DNA from: Acidobacteriaceae bacterium KBS 89
GTDB taxonomy: Bacteria > Acidobacteriota > Terriglobia > Terriglobales > Acidobacteriaceae
Assembly: GCA_000381605.1 (NCBI GenBank)
Contig: KB906757.1
Coordinates: 248,001 to 312,000 of the forward strand
Reading direction: 5' to 3'
DNA: 64,000 nt
The notes beneath the pieces were generated by a model. The model was not told the origin of the DNA and ran no database searches. It saw only the letters and a program-made list of their open reading frames with translations. How positions within the stretch are numbered: the stretch's first letter is position 1; each line of letters begins with the position of its first letter. Of this stretch, positions 17,228 through 25,409 are shown one piece after another. A program made the translations under genes and the position numbers.

Positions 17228-17916
17228 AACCCGGCCTCCGAAAAGGGACGTGCCGTACGAAGCTGCTCCATCTGGGGCTTCAAAGCTGCCAATCCTCGAT
17301 AGAGCCGAGATTTGACAGTCGATAATGGCGCCCTGGTCACGGAGGCAATCTCTTCCAAGGAGAGCTCTTCGTAAAAACGAAGGACCAGAACTTCTCTATA
17401 GGTCGGTTCCAGTTTGAGCAATACCTCGCCCACTTCGGCACAATCTTCCCGGGATTGAAACTGCTCCAAAGGAGAGGGCCCGGCCACGGCAATCTCAAAG
17501 GGACGCTCATCCTCGCCGCCCTCACTCATCTCGTCGAGGCTGACCATCGTGCGTTTTCTCGACAGATCGATCACAAGATTGCGTGCGATGGTGAAGAGCC
17601 AAGTGTCAAAGCGTGCCTTGCCGTTGTACTGCGCCCCTCGCAGTAGAACCCGCATCCACGTCTCCTGGAAAAGATCTTCAGCCACTTCGCGCTTACCTGT
17701 AAGAAAAAGGAGATAGCGTAGAAGCCGGTGCTGATAGAGGTCAATCAGATGGTCTAACAGCTCGGGATTCTGCTTCTTCAACCCATGGGCGATTGCCGCA
17801 TTTTCGCTTTGGACCTGATCGATCAGTGGAGCTGTAAGCGAAATGGAGCCAGTTTGCACAGTCCTAGAGACGGTGTTTCGACCAGGGAAGACTCGCTTTT
17901 TCGCCGAATGATCCAT
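17224..17916 (-). CDS. ECF-family RNA polymerase sigma factor
   Basis: A 230-residue sigma-70 factor of the extracytoplasmic-function type. Region 2 spans residues 52-122 (LIDLYQHRLLRYLLFLTGKREVAEDLFQETWMRVL, FDTWLFTIARNLVIDLSR). A charged linker follows, and region 4 spans about 162-212 (LLKLEPTYREVLVLRFYEELSLEEIASVTRAPLSTVKSRLYRGL). A 45-residue N-terminal extension precedes region 2. First gene of a four-gene, translationally coupled operon. The 116 bases between it and the divergent rlmB gene carry both promoters. Confidence 0.92.
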   Translation of the reverse strand: MDHSAKKRVFPGRNTVSRTVQTGSISLTAPLIDQVQSENAAIAHGLKKQNPELLDHLIDLYQHRLLRYLLFLTGKREVAEDLFQETWMRVLLRGAQYNGKARFDTWLFTIARNLVIDLSRKRTMVSLDEMSEGGEDERPFEIAVAGPSPLEQFQSREDCAEVGEVLLKLEPTYREVLVLRFYEELSLEEIASVTRAPLSTVKSRLYRGLAALKPQMEQLRTARPFSEAGL

Positions 17917-18032
17917 AAAAAATCAAATATTCACAACGGAAAACGCATTGAACGCATATGCCAGCCGATTTTCAACCTAGAAACATTCTAAGGCCTACGA
18001 TCATTTATCCATTTAGAAAGTAAACTTGAGAG

Positions 18033-18821
18033 ATGGAAGTTTTATACGGTCTCCACCCTGTCGAGGAGGCCATACGTTCGGGTTCGCGGCAGCTTGACCA
18101 TGTCAGTGTGGCCCGGGAGCGTCGCGACGATCGGCTGGAACGGTTGGTGGAGCTGTGCCGGAAGGCCGGTATTCGCGTGGCGCTTGAGCCCCGGGATCAG
18201 CTCACTCGCATGGCCCGGACGGACGCCCATCAGGGTGTTCTGGCGGTTGTTCGGGAGCGGCGATTCCTGGGGATCGAAGACCTGTTGGCTGCAACGGAAC
18301 CGGGACAATACCGGTTCTTCCTTGCTCTCGATGGCATCGAGGACCCACATAATCTGGGAGCATTGTTGCGGACCGCAGATGGCGCTGGGGTTGATGGAGT
18401 CGTTCTGCCGGAGCGGCGGTCAGCTCCCGTAAGCGCAACGGCGGCCAAGACTTCGGCGGGTGCGTCGGAACATGTGCGGATTGCACGGGTCACGAACCTC
18501 GTTCGAGCGCTTGAGCAGATGAAGCAGAAGCATATCTGGGTGCTTGGACTCGACGAACGCGGAACTCCCGATTACACCGAGTATGACTTCAACAGTGACT
18601 GCGTTCTGGTGCTGGGACGAGAAGGCGCAGGTTTGCACGATCTGGTGAAGAAGACCTGCGATCACCTGCTGCGGATTCCTATGGCAGGTCAGGTCTCGTC
18701 GCTCAATGTATCGGTCGCGGGCGCGATCGTGATGTATGAGGCGATGAGGCAGCGTCGTCAGGCCACGGCGACTCCAATCGCCCGGAAGCCGACAAAAGAG
18801 CGTAAGGGACTGGGATCTTGA
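18033..18821 (+). CDS. rlmB: 23S rRNA (guanosine-2'-O-)-methyltransferase RlmB
   Basis: A 262-residue SpoU/TrmH-family enzyme. The N-terminal substrate-binding domain (YGLHPVEEAIRSG to AHQGVLAVV, residues 4-74) is followed by the knotted SPOUT domain with the three motifs ALDGIEDPHNLGALLRTADGAGV (about 95-117), VLVLGREGAGL (about 190-200) and IPMAGQVSSLNVSVAGAIVMYEAMR (about 214-238). It methylates the ribose of a guanosine in the peptidyl-transferase region of 23S rRNA (G2251 in E. coli). Its stop overlaps the next gene start by 4 bases. The Pro/Lys-rich tail after residue 245 is species specific. Confidence 0.9.
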   Translation: MEVLYGLHPVEEAIRSGSRQLDHVSVARERRDDRLERLVELCRKAGIRVALEPRDQLTRMARTDAHQGVLAVVRERRFLGIEDLLAATEPGQYRFFLALDGIEDPHNLGALLRTADGAGVDGVVLPERRSAPVSATAAKTSAGASEHVRIARVTNLVRALEQMKQKHIWVLGLDERGTPDYTEYDFNSDCVLVLGREGAGLHDLVKKTCDHLLRIPMAGQVSSLNVSVAGAIVMYEAMRQRRQATATPIARKPTKERKGLGS

Positions 18822-20731
18822 AGAGTATGTGGGTCGTGCATGTGCAGCGTTGCTTGTCTCAGTTGGCAATGTTTGGGGTTTTGACGGCGGTCGCGATAGG
18901 ACAGACGACTTCGCCACCAACCACTGACCAGAGCGCGCCTCATGGAAAGGTTCTGTTCAGCAGGGATCTGGATTCTCCTACGGAAGAGAAAGAGTCGAAG
19001 GCTAAGGCCGAGCAGCGTGTCGACGTGGGCGATGCAGAGCGCTCTTCGCTGACCTTTACGGCGTACGATCTGGACGTTCATCTGATACCAGCGCAGTCGA
19101 AGCTCTCGGTTCATTCGGGGTTTACGGTAAGGAACTCGGGGAAGGAGCCTCTGGCGAGGCTTGTGTTTCAGATCTCGTCTTCGCTGCAGTGGGAGACCTT
19201 TGCGATGCGGAGCGATGGGCGCGTTTCGCCGCTGACTTTCGCTTCGCAGACCATCGATACCGACGCTGATCATACGGGTAAGGCCACGGAGGCGGTGGTT
19301 ACTCTGCCACAGCCGCTGCAACCCGGCGCGAGTCTCGAGCTGAGCTGCTTTTATTCGGGCGAGATTACACCGTCGGCTGAGCGGCTGGAGCGGATTGGAG
19401 CCCCGCTGGATCAGGCCGCCGGGGCGGACTGGGATCAAGTCAGTCCGGAGAGAACCGCGCTGCGCGGGTTCGGGAATGTCTTGTGGTATCCGACGGCCGC
19501 TGCGCCAGTGTTTCTGGGCGATGGAGCGAAGCTCTTCCAGAGTGTTGCGCAGACCAAGCTTCAACAAGCTGCTGCAACTGTCCGTTTGCGGCTGACCGTG
19601 GAATATGTCGGCGATGCGCCGGATTCGGTCTTCTTTTGCGGTCGTCCTGAGAGGTTGGCCGCGGTGAGTGAGAATCAGAATTTGCCGGTGGCACAGGCTC
19701 CGGGTGTGGCGACGGCGGAGTTTGCGGAGAGGCCGCTGGGGTTTCGGACGATGAGTCTGTTTATTACGGACCGGGCCGCTACGGTGACCGATAACAGCCT
19801 GATCTCGGCGGTGACGGAGCATTATGATGCGCTGCCGAACTATGGAGCGGCGGGTGGGAAGGTGCAGCCGCTGCTTGCGGAGTGGATGGGGCCGGGACCT
19901 TCGACCATGCTGAACATCCTCGATCATGATGGGCAGCCGTTTGAGGACGATGCGCTGCTGGTGGCTCCGATGCGGGCGGCAGCGCCGGACGTTCTTGCGC
20001 CTTCGCTGGTGCATTCGCTGAGTCATGCGTGGTTCGGTTCGTCGCATATATGGCTGGACGAGGGCGTTGCGCAGTTCATGTCGATGTTGTGGATGGAGCA
20101 AGCGCAAGGACGCGAGGTTGCTCTGCAGCATCTGCAGGCGGAGGCGAAGACGCTCGCGCTTGCTGAGCCTGTTGTAGCCCGAAGTTCCGAGGTTATTGAC
20201 GAGGGACAGAGCCTGATCGGGGCGAGCGATGAGGTTTACTACCGGACGAAGGCAGCGGCTGTGCTTTGGATGCTGCGCACGCTCGTTGGCGACGACGCGC
20301 TGAAGCGTGCTCTGCGAACTTACCAGAGCGACAAACTTGATGGTGATCCGAAGGAGTTTCAACACGTGGTTGAGCGGGTGGCGAAGCGGGACCTGAGCTG
20401 GTTTTTTGATGACTGGGTATACAGGGACCGGGGTCTTCCGGACCTGAGCATTGCCAGCGTAACTCCCCGGGCTCTCGAGCAGATCGGAAACAAGGGTCCG
20501 GGCTGGCTGGTTGCGGTGGAGGTTCGGAACGATGGCGGCGCCGCGGCAGAGGTACCGGTTACAGTGCGGTCGGGCACGTTGACGTCGACGCAGCAGTTGA
20601 GGATTCCCGGTCACTCCAGTGCCTCGACTCGGATCGTCTTCGAGGGGACGCCGGAGGAGGTACGAGTCAATGACGGCAGCGTGCCAGAGGTGGCAGCCTC
20701 AGTGCATACCAGGCAGATCGTCGCGCATTAG
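18818..20731 (+). CDS. M1-like (aminopeptidase N fold) protein with a degenerate HExxH, probably inactive
   Basis: A 637-residue exported protein (signal peptide residues 1-29, ending VAIGQT). Residues 65-330 form the beta-sandwich of M1 peptidases (FTAYDLDVHLIPAQSKLSVHSGFTVRN). The catalytic region reads VHSLSHAWFGSSHIWLDEGVAQF: His399 and His403 are kept and Glu415 of WLDEG is kept, but the catalytic Glu of HExxH is Ser400, and only 11 residues rather than 18 separate His403 from Glu415. No GAMEN-type motif is seen. The C-terminus resembles the M1 helical and FlgD-like end. It is therefore probably a zinc-binding non-peptidase. Translationally coupled to rlmB. Confidence 0.75.
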   Translation: MKSMWVVHVQRCLSQLAMFGVLTAVAIGQTTSPPTTDQSAPHGKVLFSRDLDSPTEEKESKAKAEQRVDVGDAERSSLTFTAYDLDVHLIPAQSKLSVHSGFTVRNSGKEPLARLVFQISSSLQWETFAMRSDGRVSPLTFASQTIDTDADHTGKATEAVVTLPQPLQPGASLELSCFYSGEITPSAERLERIGAPLDQAAGADWDQVSPERTALRGFGNVLWYPTAAAPVFLGDGAKLFQSVAQTKLQQAAATVRLRLTVEYVGDAPDSVFFCGRPERLAAVSENQNLPVAQAPGVATAEFAERPLGFRTMSLFITDRAATVTDNSLISAVTEHYDALPNYGAAGGKVQPLLAEWMGPGPSTMLNILDHDGQPFEDDALLVAPMRAAAPDVLAPSLVHSLSHAWFGSSHIWLDEGVAQFMSMLWMEQAQGREVALQHLQAEAKTLALAEPVVARSSEVIDEGQSLIGASDEVYYRTKAAAVLWMLRTLVGDDALKRALRTYQSDKLDGDPKEFQHVVERVAKRDLSWFFDDWVYRDRGLPDLSIASVTPRALEQIGNKGPGWLVAVEVRNDGGAAAEVPVTVRSGTLTSTQQLRIPGHSSASTRIVFEGTPEEVRVNDGSVPEVAASVHTRQIVAH

Positions 20732-20752
20732 AGTTGACTGCGCGGGAGGGTA

Positions 20753-21030
20753 CCCCCCTATTGCCCGCGTGTAAACCTCTTATATTCAATAGTTTAACGG
20801 GTGTTATAGTCTGCAAAATATTCATAATAAATGGGTTGCGTCCAAGATATTCTTTCCAAAAGAGTTAGCCCCGGCCATGGCCGGGGCTTGCTTGTTTTTG
20901 ATCTATATATATCCAGTATAGCGGTTTGGACAGAACTAATACGCCAACTCGATCTTGTTTTGTTTGTTGGATTTAGGTGGTTTTGGGGCTTGACATGCGA
21001 TTTTTGGGCTAAAAACGCGAAAAATAAAGC
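20753..21030. repeat. 278-bp inverted repeat, right copy (IR-R)
   Basis: Reverse-complement partner of 15220-15497. It starts 22 bases after the stop of the M1-like gene and carries that gene's terminator in its middle. The outer part (TTTTGGGGCTTGACATGCGA and GCGAAAAATAAA) is as well conserved as the terminator. The rest of the 385-base gap before the PadR gene holds only that gene's promoter. Confidence 0.9.
20867..20888 (+). terminator. rho-independent terminator after the M1-like gene
   Basis: A 22-base perfect palindrome with core CCCCGGCC, followed on the plus strand by TGCTTGTTTTTG. Counterpart of the terminator at 15361-15383. Confidence 0.8.
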
Positions 21031-21080
21031 ACAGCAAAAACCAGGGGAAGTAGCCCGCTCTATAGAAACGACGTTGATGC

Positions 21081-21109
21081 TTGACATGTATCCGTTACGG
21101 ATATAGTAT
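21081..21109 (+). promoter_or_regulatory. padR promoter with operator palindrome in the spacer
   Basis: A consensus -35 TTGACA at 21081-21086, a 17-base spacer and -10 TAGTAT at 21104-21109. The spacer contains the perfect palindrome TATCCGTTACGGATA at 21089-21103. A regulator bound there would block polymerase, which suits PadR autorepression. The predicted start of transcription is about 21116, one base before the ATG. Confidence 0.75.
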
Positions 21110-21116
21110 CCCGGCC

Positions 21117-21464
21117 ATGGTGAAGAAGGACACGGCGCAAGCTCCACTGACTCCCGCAGTGCTGCACATCCTGCTGGCGCTGTCGACTGGGGAGCGGCAC
21201 GGGTACGGGATCATGAAACAGGTGCAGGCGGACTCGCAGGGCAAAGCGAAGATGGGGCCTGGAACGCTCTATGGCTCGATGGGACGGATGATGGAGGCCG
21301 GGCTGATCCGGGAGAGCGATAAGCGAGTCGATCCGGAGATGGATGACGAGCGGCGGATCTATTACGAACTCACAGACGCGGGGCGGGCGGCGCTGGAAGC
21401 GGAGTTGAGCCGGTATCGCGGCGTGGTGGCGGTGGCGGAAGGACGTTTAGCGCATGGCCACTAA
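21117..21464 (+). CDS. PadR-family transcriptional regulator (first)
   Basis: A 115-residue winged-helix regulator: LTPAVLHILLALSTGERHGYGIMKQVQ, then KMGPGTLYGSMGRMMEAGLIRES and DERRIYYELTDAGRAALEAELSRY, the standard PadR order. The ATG at 21117 fits the family and lies right at the predicted transcription start, so the mRNA is probably leaderless; there is no Shine-Dalgarno. It overlaps the following membrane-protein gene by 11 bases. PadR proteins usually repress themselves and an adjacent transport gene. Confidence 0.88.
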   Translation: MVKKDTAQAPLTPAVLHILLALSTGERHGYGIMKQVQADSQGKAKMGPGTLYGSMGRMMEAGLIRESDKRVDPEMDDERRIYYELTDAGRAALEAELSRYRGVVAVAEGRLAHGH

Positions 21465-22233
21465 CCTCGCGGACACTAACATCGTGGGCCGGCGCTACCG
21501 GAGGTGGTATGGGATGCTGCTGCGGCTGTATCCGCGGCCTTTCCGTGAGCGGTTCGGCGAGGGTATGGCGCAGACATTTCACGACTTGTGCCGAGAGCAC
21601 AGGGACGCCAAGCGGGGACTGTTCAGGTTCGCGCTATGGATCTTTTGCGAGACGTTGGGGGGAATTGTTATGGAAAACATAATGCGTATGGACCAACTGA
21701 GAAAGACGATGCTGCGAGTGGCGCTGGGGGCGCTGGCTGTGTTGATGGTGCCGCTGGTGGCATCTCAGTTAGTGGAGGGTTGGAACTGGAACGCGGGAAG
21801 TTTCGTGTTCGTGTATGTCTTGTTCTTCGGGACGGGGATGGCGTATTCGCTGATCGCAAGGAAGATGGGCGCTTGGTCGTACAAGGCGGGCGTTGGCGTG
21901 GCGCTGGTTTCCGGGTTTGCTCTGGGGTGGTCCAACATGGTCCAGGTCGCGGACTCGGGACATCCGGAGAACCTGGTGTACTACAGCGTGCTTGGGGTGG
22001 GGGTCGTTGGGGCCTTGCTGGCGCGGCTGCAGGCGCGAGGGCTGGCTCTCACTTTGTTCGCGATGGCGGCGACGCTTGCGCTGATTGCCGTGATCCTGCC
22101 TTCGGGTGCACCGCCCGACATGGCGCGGAGAATGGCCATCGGGCATGGTGTCTACGTGGTGTTGTTCATCGCGTCAGGTCTGATGTTCCGGCACGCGAGT
22201 TTGGCGGGAAGTAAGACCGAGGCCGATTTGTAA
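21454..22233 (+). CDS. PadR-coupled membrane protein
   Basis: A 259-residue protein. The N-terminal cytosolic part (residues 10-50, RRWYGMLLRLYPRPFRERFGEGMAQTFHDLCREH) is a segment also seen at the start of some acidobacterial permeases. Six or so hydrophobic segments follow (starting around residues 85, 110, 145, 175, 200 and 230). No transport motif is visible. The start codon lies inside the padR gene, so the two are co-expressed and the protein is likely to be the regulated function. Substrate or role unknown. Confidence 0.7.
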   Translation: MATNLADTNIVGRRYRRWYGMLLRLYPRPFRERFGEGMAQTFHDLCREHRDAKRGLFRFALWIFCETLGGIVMENIMRMDQLRKTMLRVALGALAVLMVPLVASQLVEGWNWNAGSFVFVYVLFFGTGMAYSLIARKMGAWSYKAGVGVALVSGFALGWSNMVQVADSGHPENLVYYSVLGVGVVGALLARLQARGLALTLFAMAATLALIAVILPSGAPPDMARRMAIGHGVYVVLFIASGLMFRHASLAGSKTEADL

Positions 22234-22318
22234 TCGGGCGCCGGTTCGGCGTGCGCCAGGTTTCCTACGGCGACGGCGACGACAAACGATGGCGACAACG
22301 AAATCTAGGCCAAGTTGT

Positions 22319-24970
22319 TTAGTTATTGCGCAGGGCTACCATTGGGTTGATGCGGGAGGCTCGGCGGGCGGGGATGTATCCGGCCAATAAGGCTACGGCG
22401 GCTAGGAGCATGAAGATGGCGGCGAAGGTTGCGGGGTCCGTGGGGGCGGTGCCGAAGAGAAGTGAGGCAATCAACGAGGAGACGGCCAGCGAGGCGATGG
22501 CTCCTACGACTATTCCAAGGGCAGCCATGCGCAGGGTTTGGCTGATGATCCTTAACTGGACGGTGCGCTGGGTGGCGCCGAGGGCCATGCGGATTCCGAT
22601 CTCCTGGGTGCGCTGCGTGACGGAGTAGGAGATGACGCCGTAGATTCCGAGCGCGGCGAGGATGAGACCGAGCGCGGCGAAGATTCCGACGAGGTAGACG
22701 AAGAAGCGGCGCGGAGATGAGGCGCGGTCGACGAGGAGTTGGATGGGCTTGAGGTCGGCGGCGGGCTGGCCGGGGTTGAGCTGGCGGAGGGCGGCGAGGA
22801 CTGTCGGCTGGAGGGTGGAGACTGGCAAGGTGGAGCGGATGACGAGGTGGGAGTCGTTGGGGCCGTACTGCGGGGCAGCGGCGGAGATGTACATCTGCCA
22901 GCCGGATTTGGCCTCGGCGCTGGTTTCGCGGACGTCGGCGATGACACCGATGACACGTGCGTCGGCTCCGCCTACGATGGCGATGCGGTCGATGGGATCT
23001 TCGTTGGGCCAGAGGTAGCGGGCGACGGTTTCGTTGATGATGACGACGGCTTGTTTGGGGTCGTTGTCTTCCCAGGTCATGTCACGGCCTTTGACGAGGC
23101 GCATGCCGATGGCGTTGAGGTAGCCGGGGGTGACGACGTAGACGAAGGTTCCAGGGAGTTCGCCGGGCTCGTAGTGCTTGCCCTTGGCGGAGATGCCCCA
23201 GGAGCGGTTGCGGGACATGGGGAGGGAGTCGGTGATGGCTGCGGTTTGGACGCCGGGGATCTGTTCGACGCGGTGGAGGACCTCGCGGTCAAAGGCGGCG
23301 GTTTTGGCTGCGGTGTCGAGGCCCTTGGGGTAGTCGAGGAGGATGGCGGAGGCACGGGAGGGCTCGAAGCCGAGGTCAACGTCGAGGACGCGGAGGAAGC
23401 TGCGCAGGAGCAGGCCGGCACCGATGAGGAGGACGCAGGCGAGGGCGATCTGAGAGATGACGAGGGTGGTGCGGAGGCGAGCTGTTCCCTGGCCACCGGT
23501 GGTGCTGGCGGCCGAATCCTTGAGCGCGTCCTGCAGGTTGCCGCTGGCGATGCGGAGGCCTGGGATGATGCCGAAGAAGAGTCCGGCGGTAACAGCGATG
23601 AAGAGTGTCCAGGCGAGAGCAGTCTTGTCGATACGAATGCTTGAGAGGAGCGGAAGGGCGATGGAGCCCTGATGAGCGAGATAGAAGACGGCGGCGAAGG
23701 CGAGGCCGAGGCCGAGGATGGCTCCGGCGGCGGAGAGGACGAGGGATTCGGTGAGGAGCTGGCGGACGATACGGCCGCGTGCGGCTCCGAGTGCGGAGCG
23801 CATGGCGAACTCCTTGGAGCGCGCGGCTGCGCGGGCGAGGAGGAGGTTCGAGAGGTTGACGCAGACGATGAGAAGGATGAGTCCGACGGCTCCCCAGAGG
23901 ATGATGAGGGAACGGCGAAGGCTGCCGGAGACGAAGTCTTTGAGGTCCCAGAGCTGGGCGGTGTAGCCGCCTTTATATCCACGTTTGACGCTGCCGTCGA
24001 GGGTTGGGAAGAGGAGGTCGGCTTCGGCCTGGGCCTGGGCGAGAGTAACGCCAGGGTTGAGACGGCCGGTGAGCGAGATCATGTTGCCGTACTCGCGGAC
24101 CTGATCGTAGAGGTAGGGCGTGAAGACGTCCATTTTGGTGCCTGGGGCGTAGATGGCACCGAAGTCGAAGGTGTCGGGGAGGACGCCAATGACGGTGGTG
24201 GGCGTGTTGCCAAACGAAATGGCCTTGCCGATGATGTTGGGGTCGGCGTTGAGTTGACGCTTCCAGAATGGGTAGCTGAGGATGACGACCTTGGGACCGG
24301 TGGGGCGGGATTCTTCGGCGCTGAAGGTGAGGCGTCCCATAAGAGGCTGCACGCGCAGAGTGTGGAAGAAGTTATCCATGACATCGATCTGGGAGATGGG
24401 AATGGGAACGCCGCCACCGGTGAGTTTCCAGTTGCCGGGCGCGGTGAAGGCGTCGTAGCCGGTGAAGTCGGAGAAGGATTTGTTCTGTCGCTGGAACTCC
24501 TGGACGGCATCGGTGGAGTAGGTGGCGCAGGAGGCTCCGCACTTGGAGACTTTGGGGGCAATGCGGACCAGGCGGTTCGCTTCGGGAAATGGGAGCGGTC
24601 GCAGCAGGATGGTGTCGACGACGGAGAAGACAACGATGTTGGCTCCGATGCCGAGAGCGAGGATGAGGATGGCGATGGTGGCGAAGCCGGAGTCGCGACG
24701 AAGAGTGCGAAAGGTATAGCGGAGGTCTTGAAGGAGGACGTCGAGCCAGGGGAGGCCGCGGGCTTCGCGTTGATGTTCTTTGGCCTGCTGGACTCCGCCG
24801 ATGCGGATGAGGGCGCGGCGGCGGGCTTCTTCGGGGGACATGCCTTTGCTTATGTTTTCTTCGACGGCGAGGTCGATGTGGCTTTGCAGTTCGGCGTCTA
24901 GGTCGGAGTCGCGCTCCTGCTTGTGGAAGAAGGAATGCACGCGGTTGGAGGCTTCGCGGATGGCTCCCAT
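22319..24970 (-). CDS. ADOP-type duplicated FtsX/MacB-like permease
   Basis: An 883-residue inner-membrane protein of the acidobacterial duplicated orphan permease type. Residues 1-75 are a soluble header (SFFHKQERDSDLDAELQSHIDLAVEENISKG, EARRRALIRIGG). LRYTFRTLRRDSGFATIAILILALGIGAN begins the first MacB periplasmic-core plus FtsX unit, and a second unit follows after about residue 490. The last helix ends in YIPARRASRINPMVALRNN. No ATPase gene is adjacent, as is usual for this family. The ATG at 24970 is chosen over 25054 because GGAGA lies 8 bases upstream and it overlaps the padR stop as TAATG. Likely exports peptides, lipids or drugs (inference). Confidence 0.9.
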   Translation of the reverse strand: MGAIREASNRVHSFFHKQERDSDLDAELQSHIDLAVEENISKGMSPEEARRRALIRIGGVQQAKEHQREARGLPWLDVLLQDLRYTFRTLRRDSGFATIAILILALGIGANIVVFSVVDTILLRPLPFPEANRLVRIAPKVSKCGASCATYSTDAVQEFQRQNKSFSDFTGYDAFTAPGNWKLTGGGVPIPISQIDVMDNFFHTLRVQPLMGRLTFSAEESRPTGPKVVILSYPFWKRQLNADPNIIGKAISFGNTPTTVIGVLPDTFDFGAIYAPGTKMDVFTPYLYDQVREYGNMISLTGRLNPGVTLAQAQAEADLLFPTLDGSVKRGYKGGYTAQLWDLKDFVSGSLRRSLIILWGAVGLILLIVCVNLSNLLLARAAARSKEFAMRSALGAARGRIVRQLLTESLVLSAAGAILGLGLAFAAVFYLAHQGSIALPLLSSIRIDKTALAWTLFIAVTAGLFFGIIPGLRIASGNLQDALKDSAASTTGGQGTARLRTTLVISQIALACVLLIGAGLLLRSFLRVLDVDLGFEPSRASAILLDYPKGLDTAAKTAAFDREVLHRVEQIPGVQTAAITDSLPMSRNRSWGISAKGKHYEPGELPGTFVYVVTPGYLNAIGMRLVKGRDMTWEDNDPKQAVVIINETVARYLWPNEDPIDRIAIVGGADARVIGVIADVRETSAEAKSGWQMYISAAAPQYGPNDSHLVIRSTLPVSTLQPTVLAALRQLNPGQPAADLKPIQLLVDRASSPRRFFVYLVGIFAALGLILAALGIYGVISYSVTQRTQEIGIRMALGATQRTVQLRIISQTLRMAALGIVVGAIASLAVSSLIASLLFGTAPTDPATFAAIFMLLAAVALLAGYIPARRASRINPMVALRNN

Positions 24971-25329
24971 TAGAGGTCTCCTTCGACTGACATGGTGAGG
25001 ACGCGGCCCATCACCATCGAGAGGCGATGCCAGTAGGCAGTGTCTTTCGCCCATTGCTTACGGCCACTGGCGGTGATCGAGTAGTACTTCGCCTTGCGAT
25101 TGTTGTCGGAGGTGCCCCATTCGGCGGAGATCCAACCGCGCTGCTGGAGGCGGACGAGCGAGGCGTAGATGGTGCCCTGATTGAGGAGGACTTCGTCGCC
25201 GCTGACTTCTTCGATGCGACGGGCTATGCCGTAGCCGTGCAAGGGGCCCATGGTGGCGAGGGTTTGCAGGACCATGAGGTCGAGGGTGCCTTGAAGCAGA
25301 TCGAGTTTTTCTTGTTTTTCAAGGGCCAT
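24970..25329 (-). CDS. PadR-family transcriptional regulator (second)
   Basis: A 119-residue PadR protein: LLQGTLDLMVLQTLATMGPLHGYGIARRIEEVSGDEVLLNQGTIYASLVRLQQRGWISAEWG, then KAKYYSITASGRKQW. It is coupled to the ADOP permease by a TAATG overlap, the usual arrangement in acidobacteria. The upstream inverted repeat at 25346-25365 is a candidate site for its own binding. Confidence 0.92.
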   Translation of the reverse strand: MALEKQEKLDLLQGTLDLMVLQTLATMGPLHGYGIARRIEEVSGDEVLLNQGTIYASLVRLQQRGWISAEWGTSDNNRKAKYYSITASGRKQWAKDTAYWHRLSMVMGRVLTMSVEGDL

Positions 25330-25345
25330 CGGGTCTCCTGTGTTA

Positions 25346-25365
25346 ATGCCACATCAGTATGGCAT
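25346..25365 (-). promoter_or_regulatory. candidate PadR operator
   Basis: ATGCCA, 8 bases, TGGCAT: a perfect 6-bp inverted repeat 16 bases upstream of the padR start. The half-site and spacing resemble the ATGT-N8-ACAT pattern described for PadR proteins. Confidence 0.55.
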
Positions 25366-25409
25366 GGTTTTGTGTGGTTGTGCCACAGGAGGGGATGGTA
25401 TTGCGATTT

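Noticed and set aside
18758-20614. 618-residue frame antisense to the M1-like gene
   Set aside because: Arg/Pro/His-rich translation with no domain. The opposite strand codes for a signal peptide and a recognisable M1 fold. It is a shadow of a high-GC gene.
22739-24901. Long Gly/Glu/Asp-rich frames on the plus strand across the permease gene
   Set aside because: They mirror the codon pattern of the minus-strand permease, have no ribosome sites and no domains.
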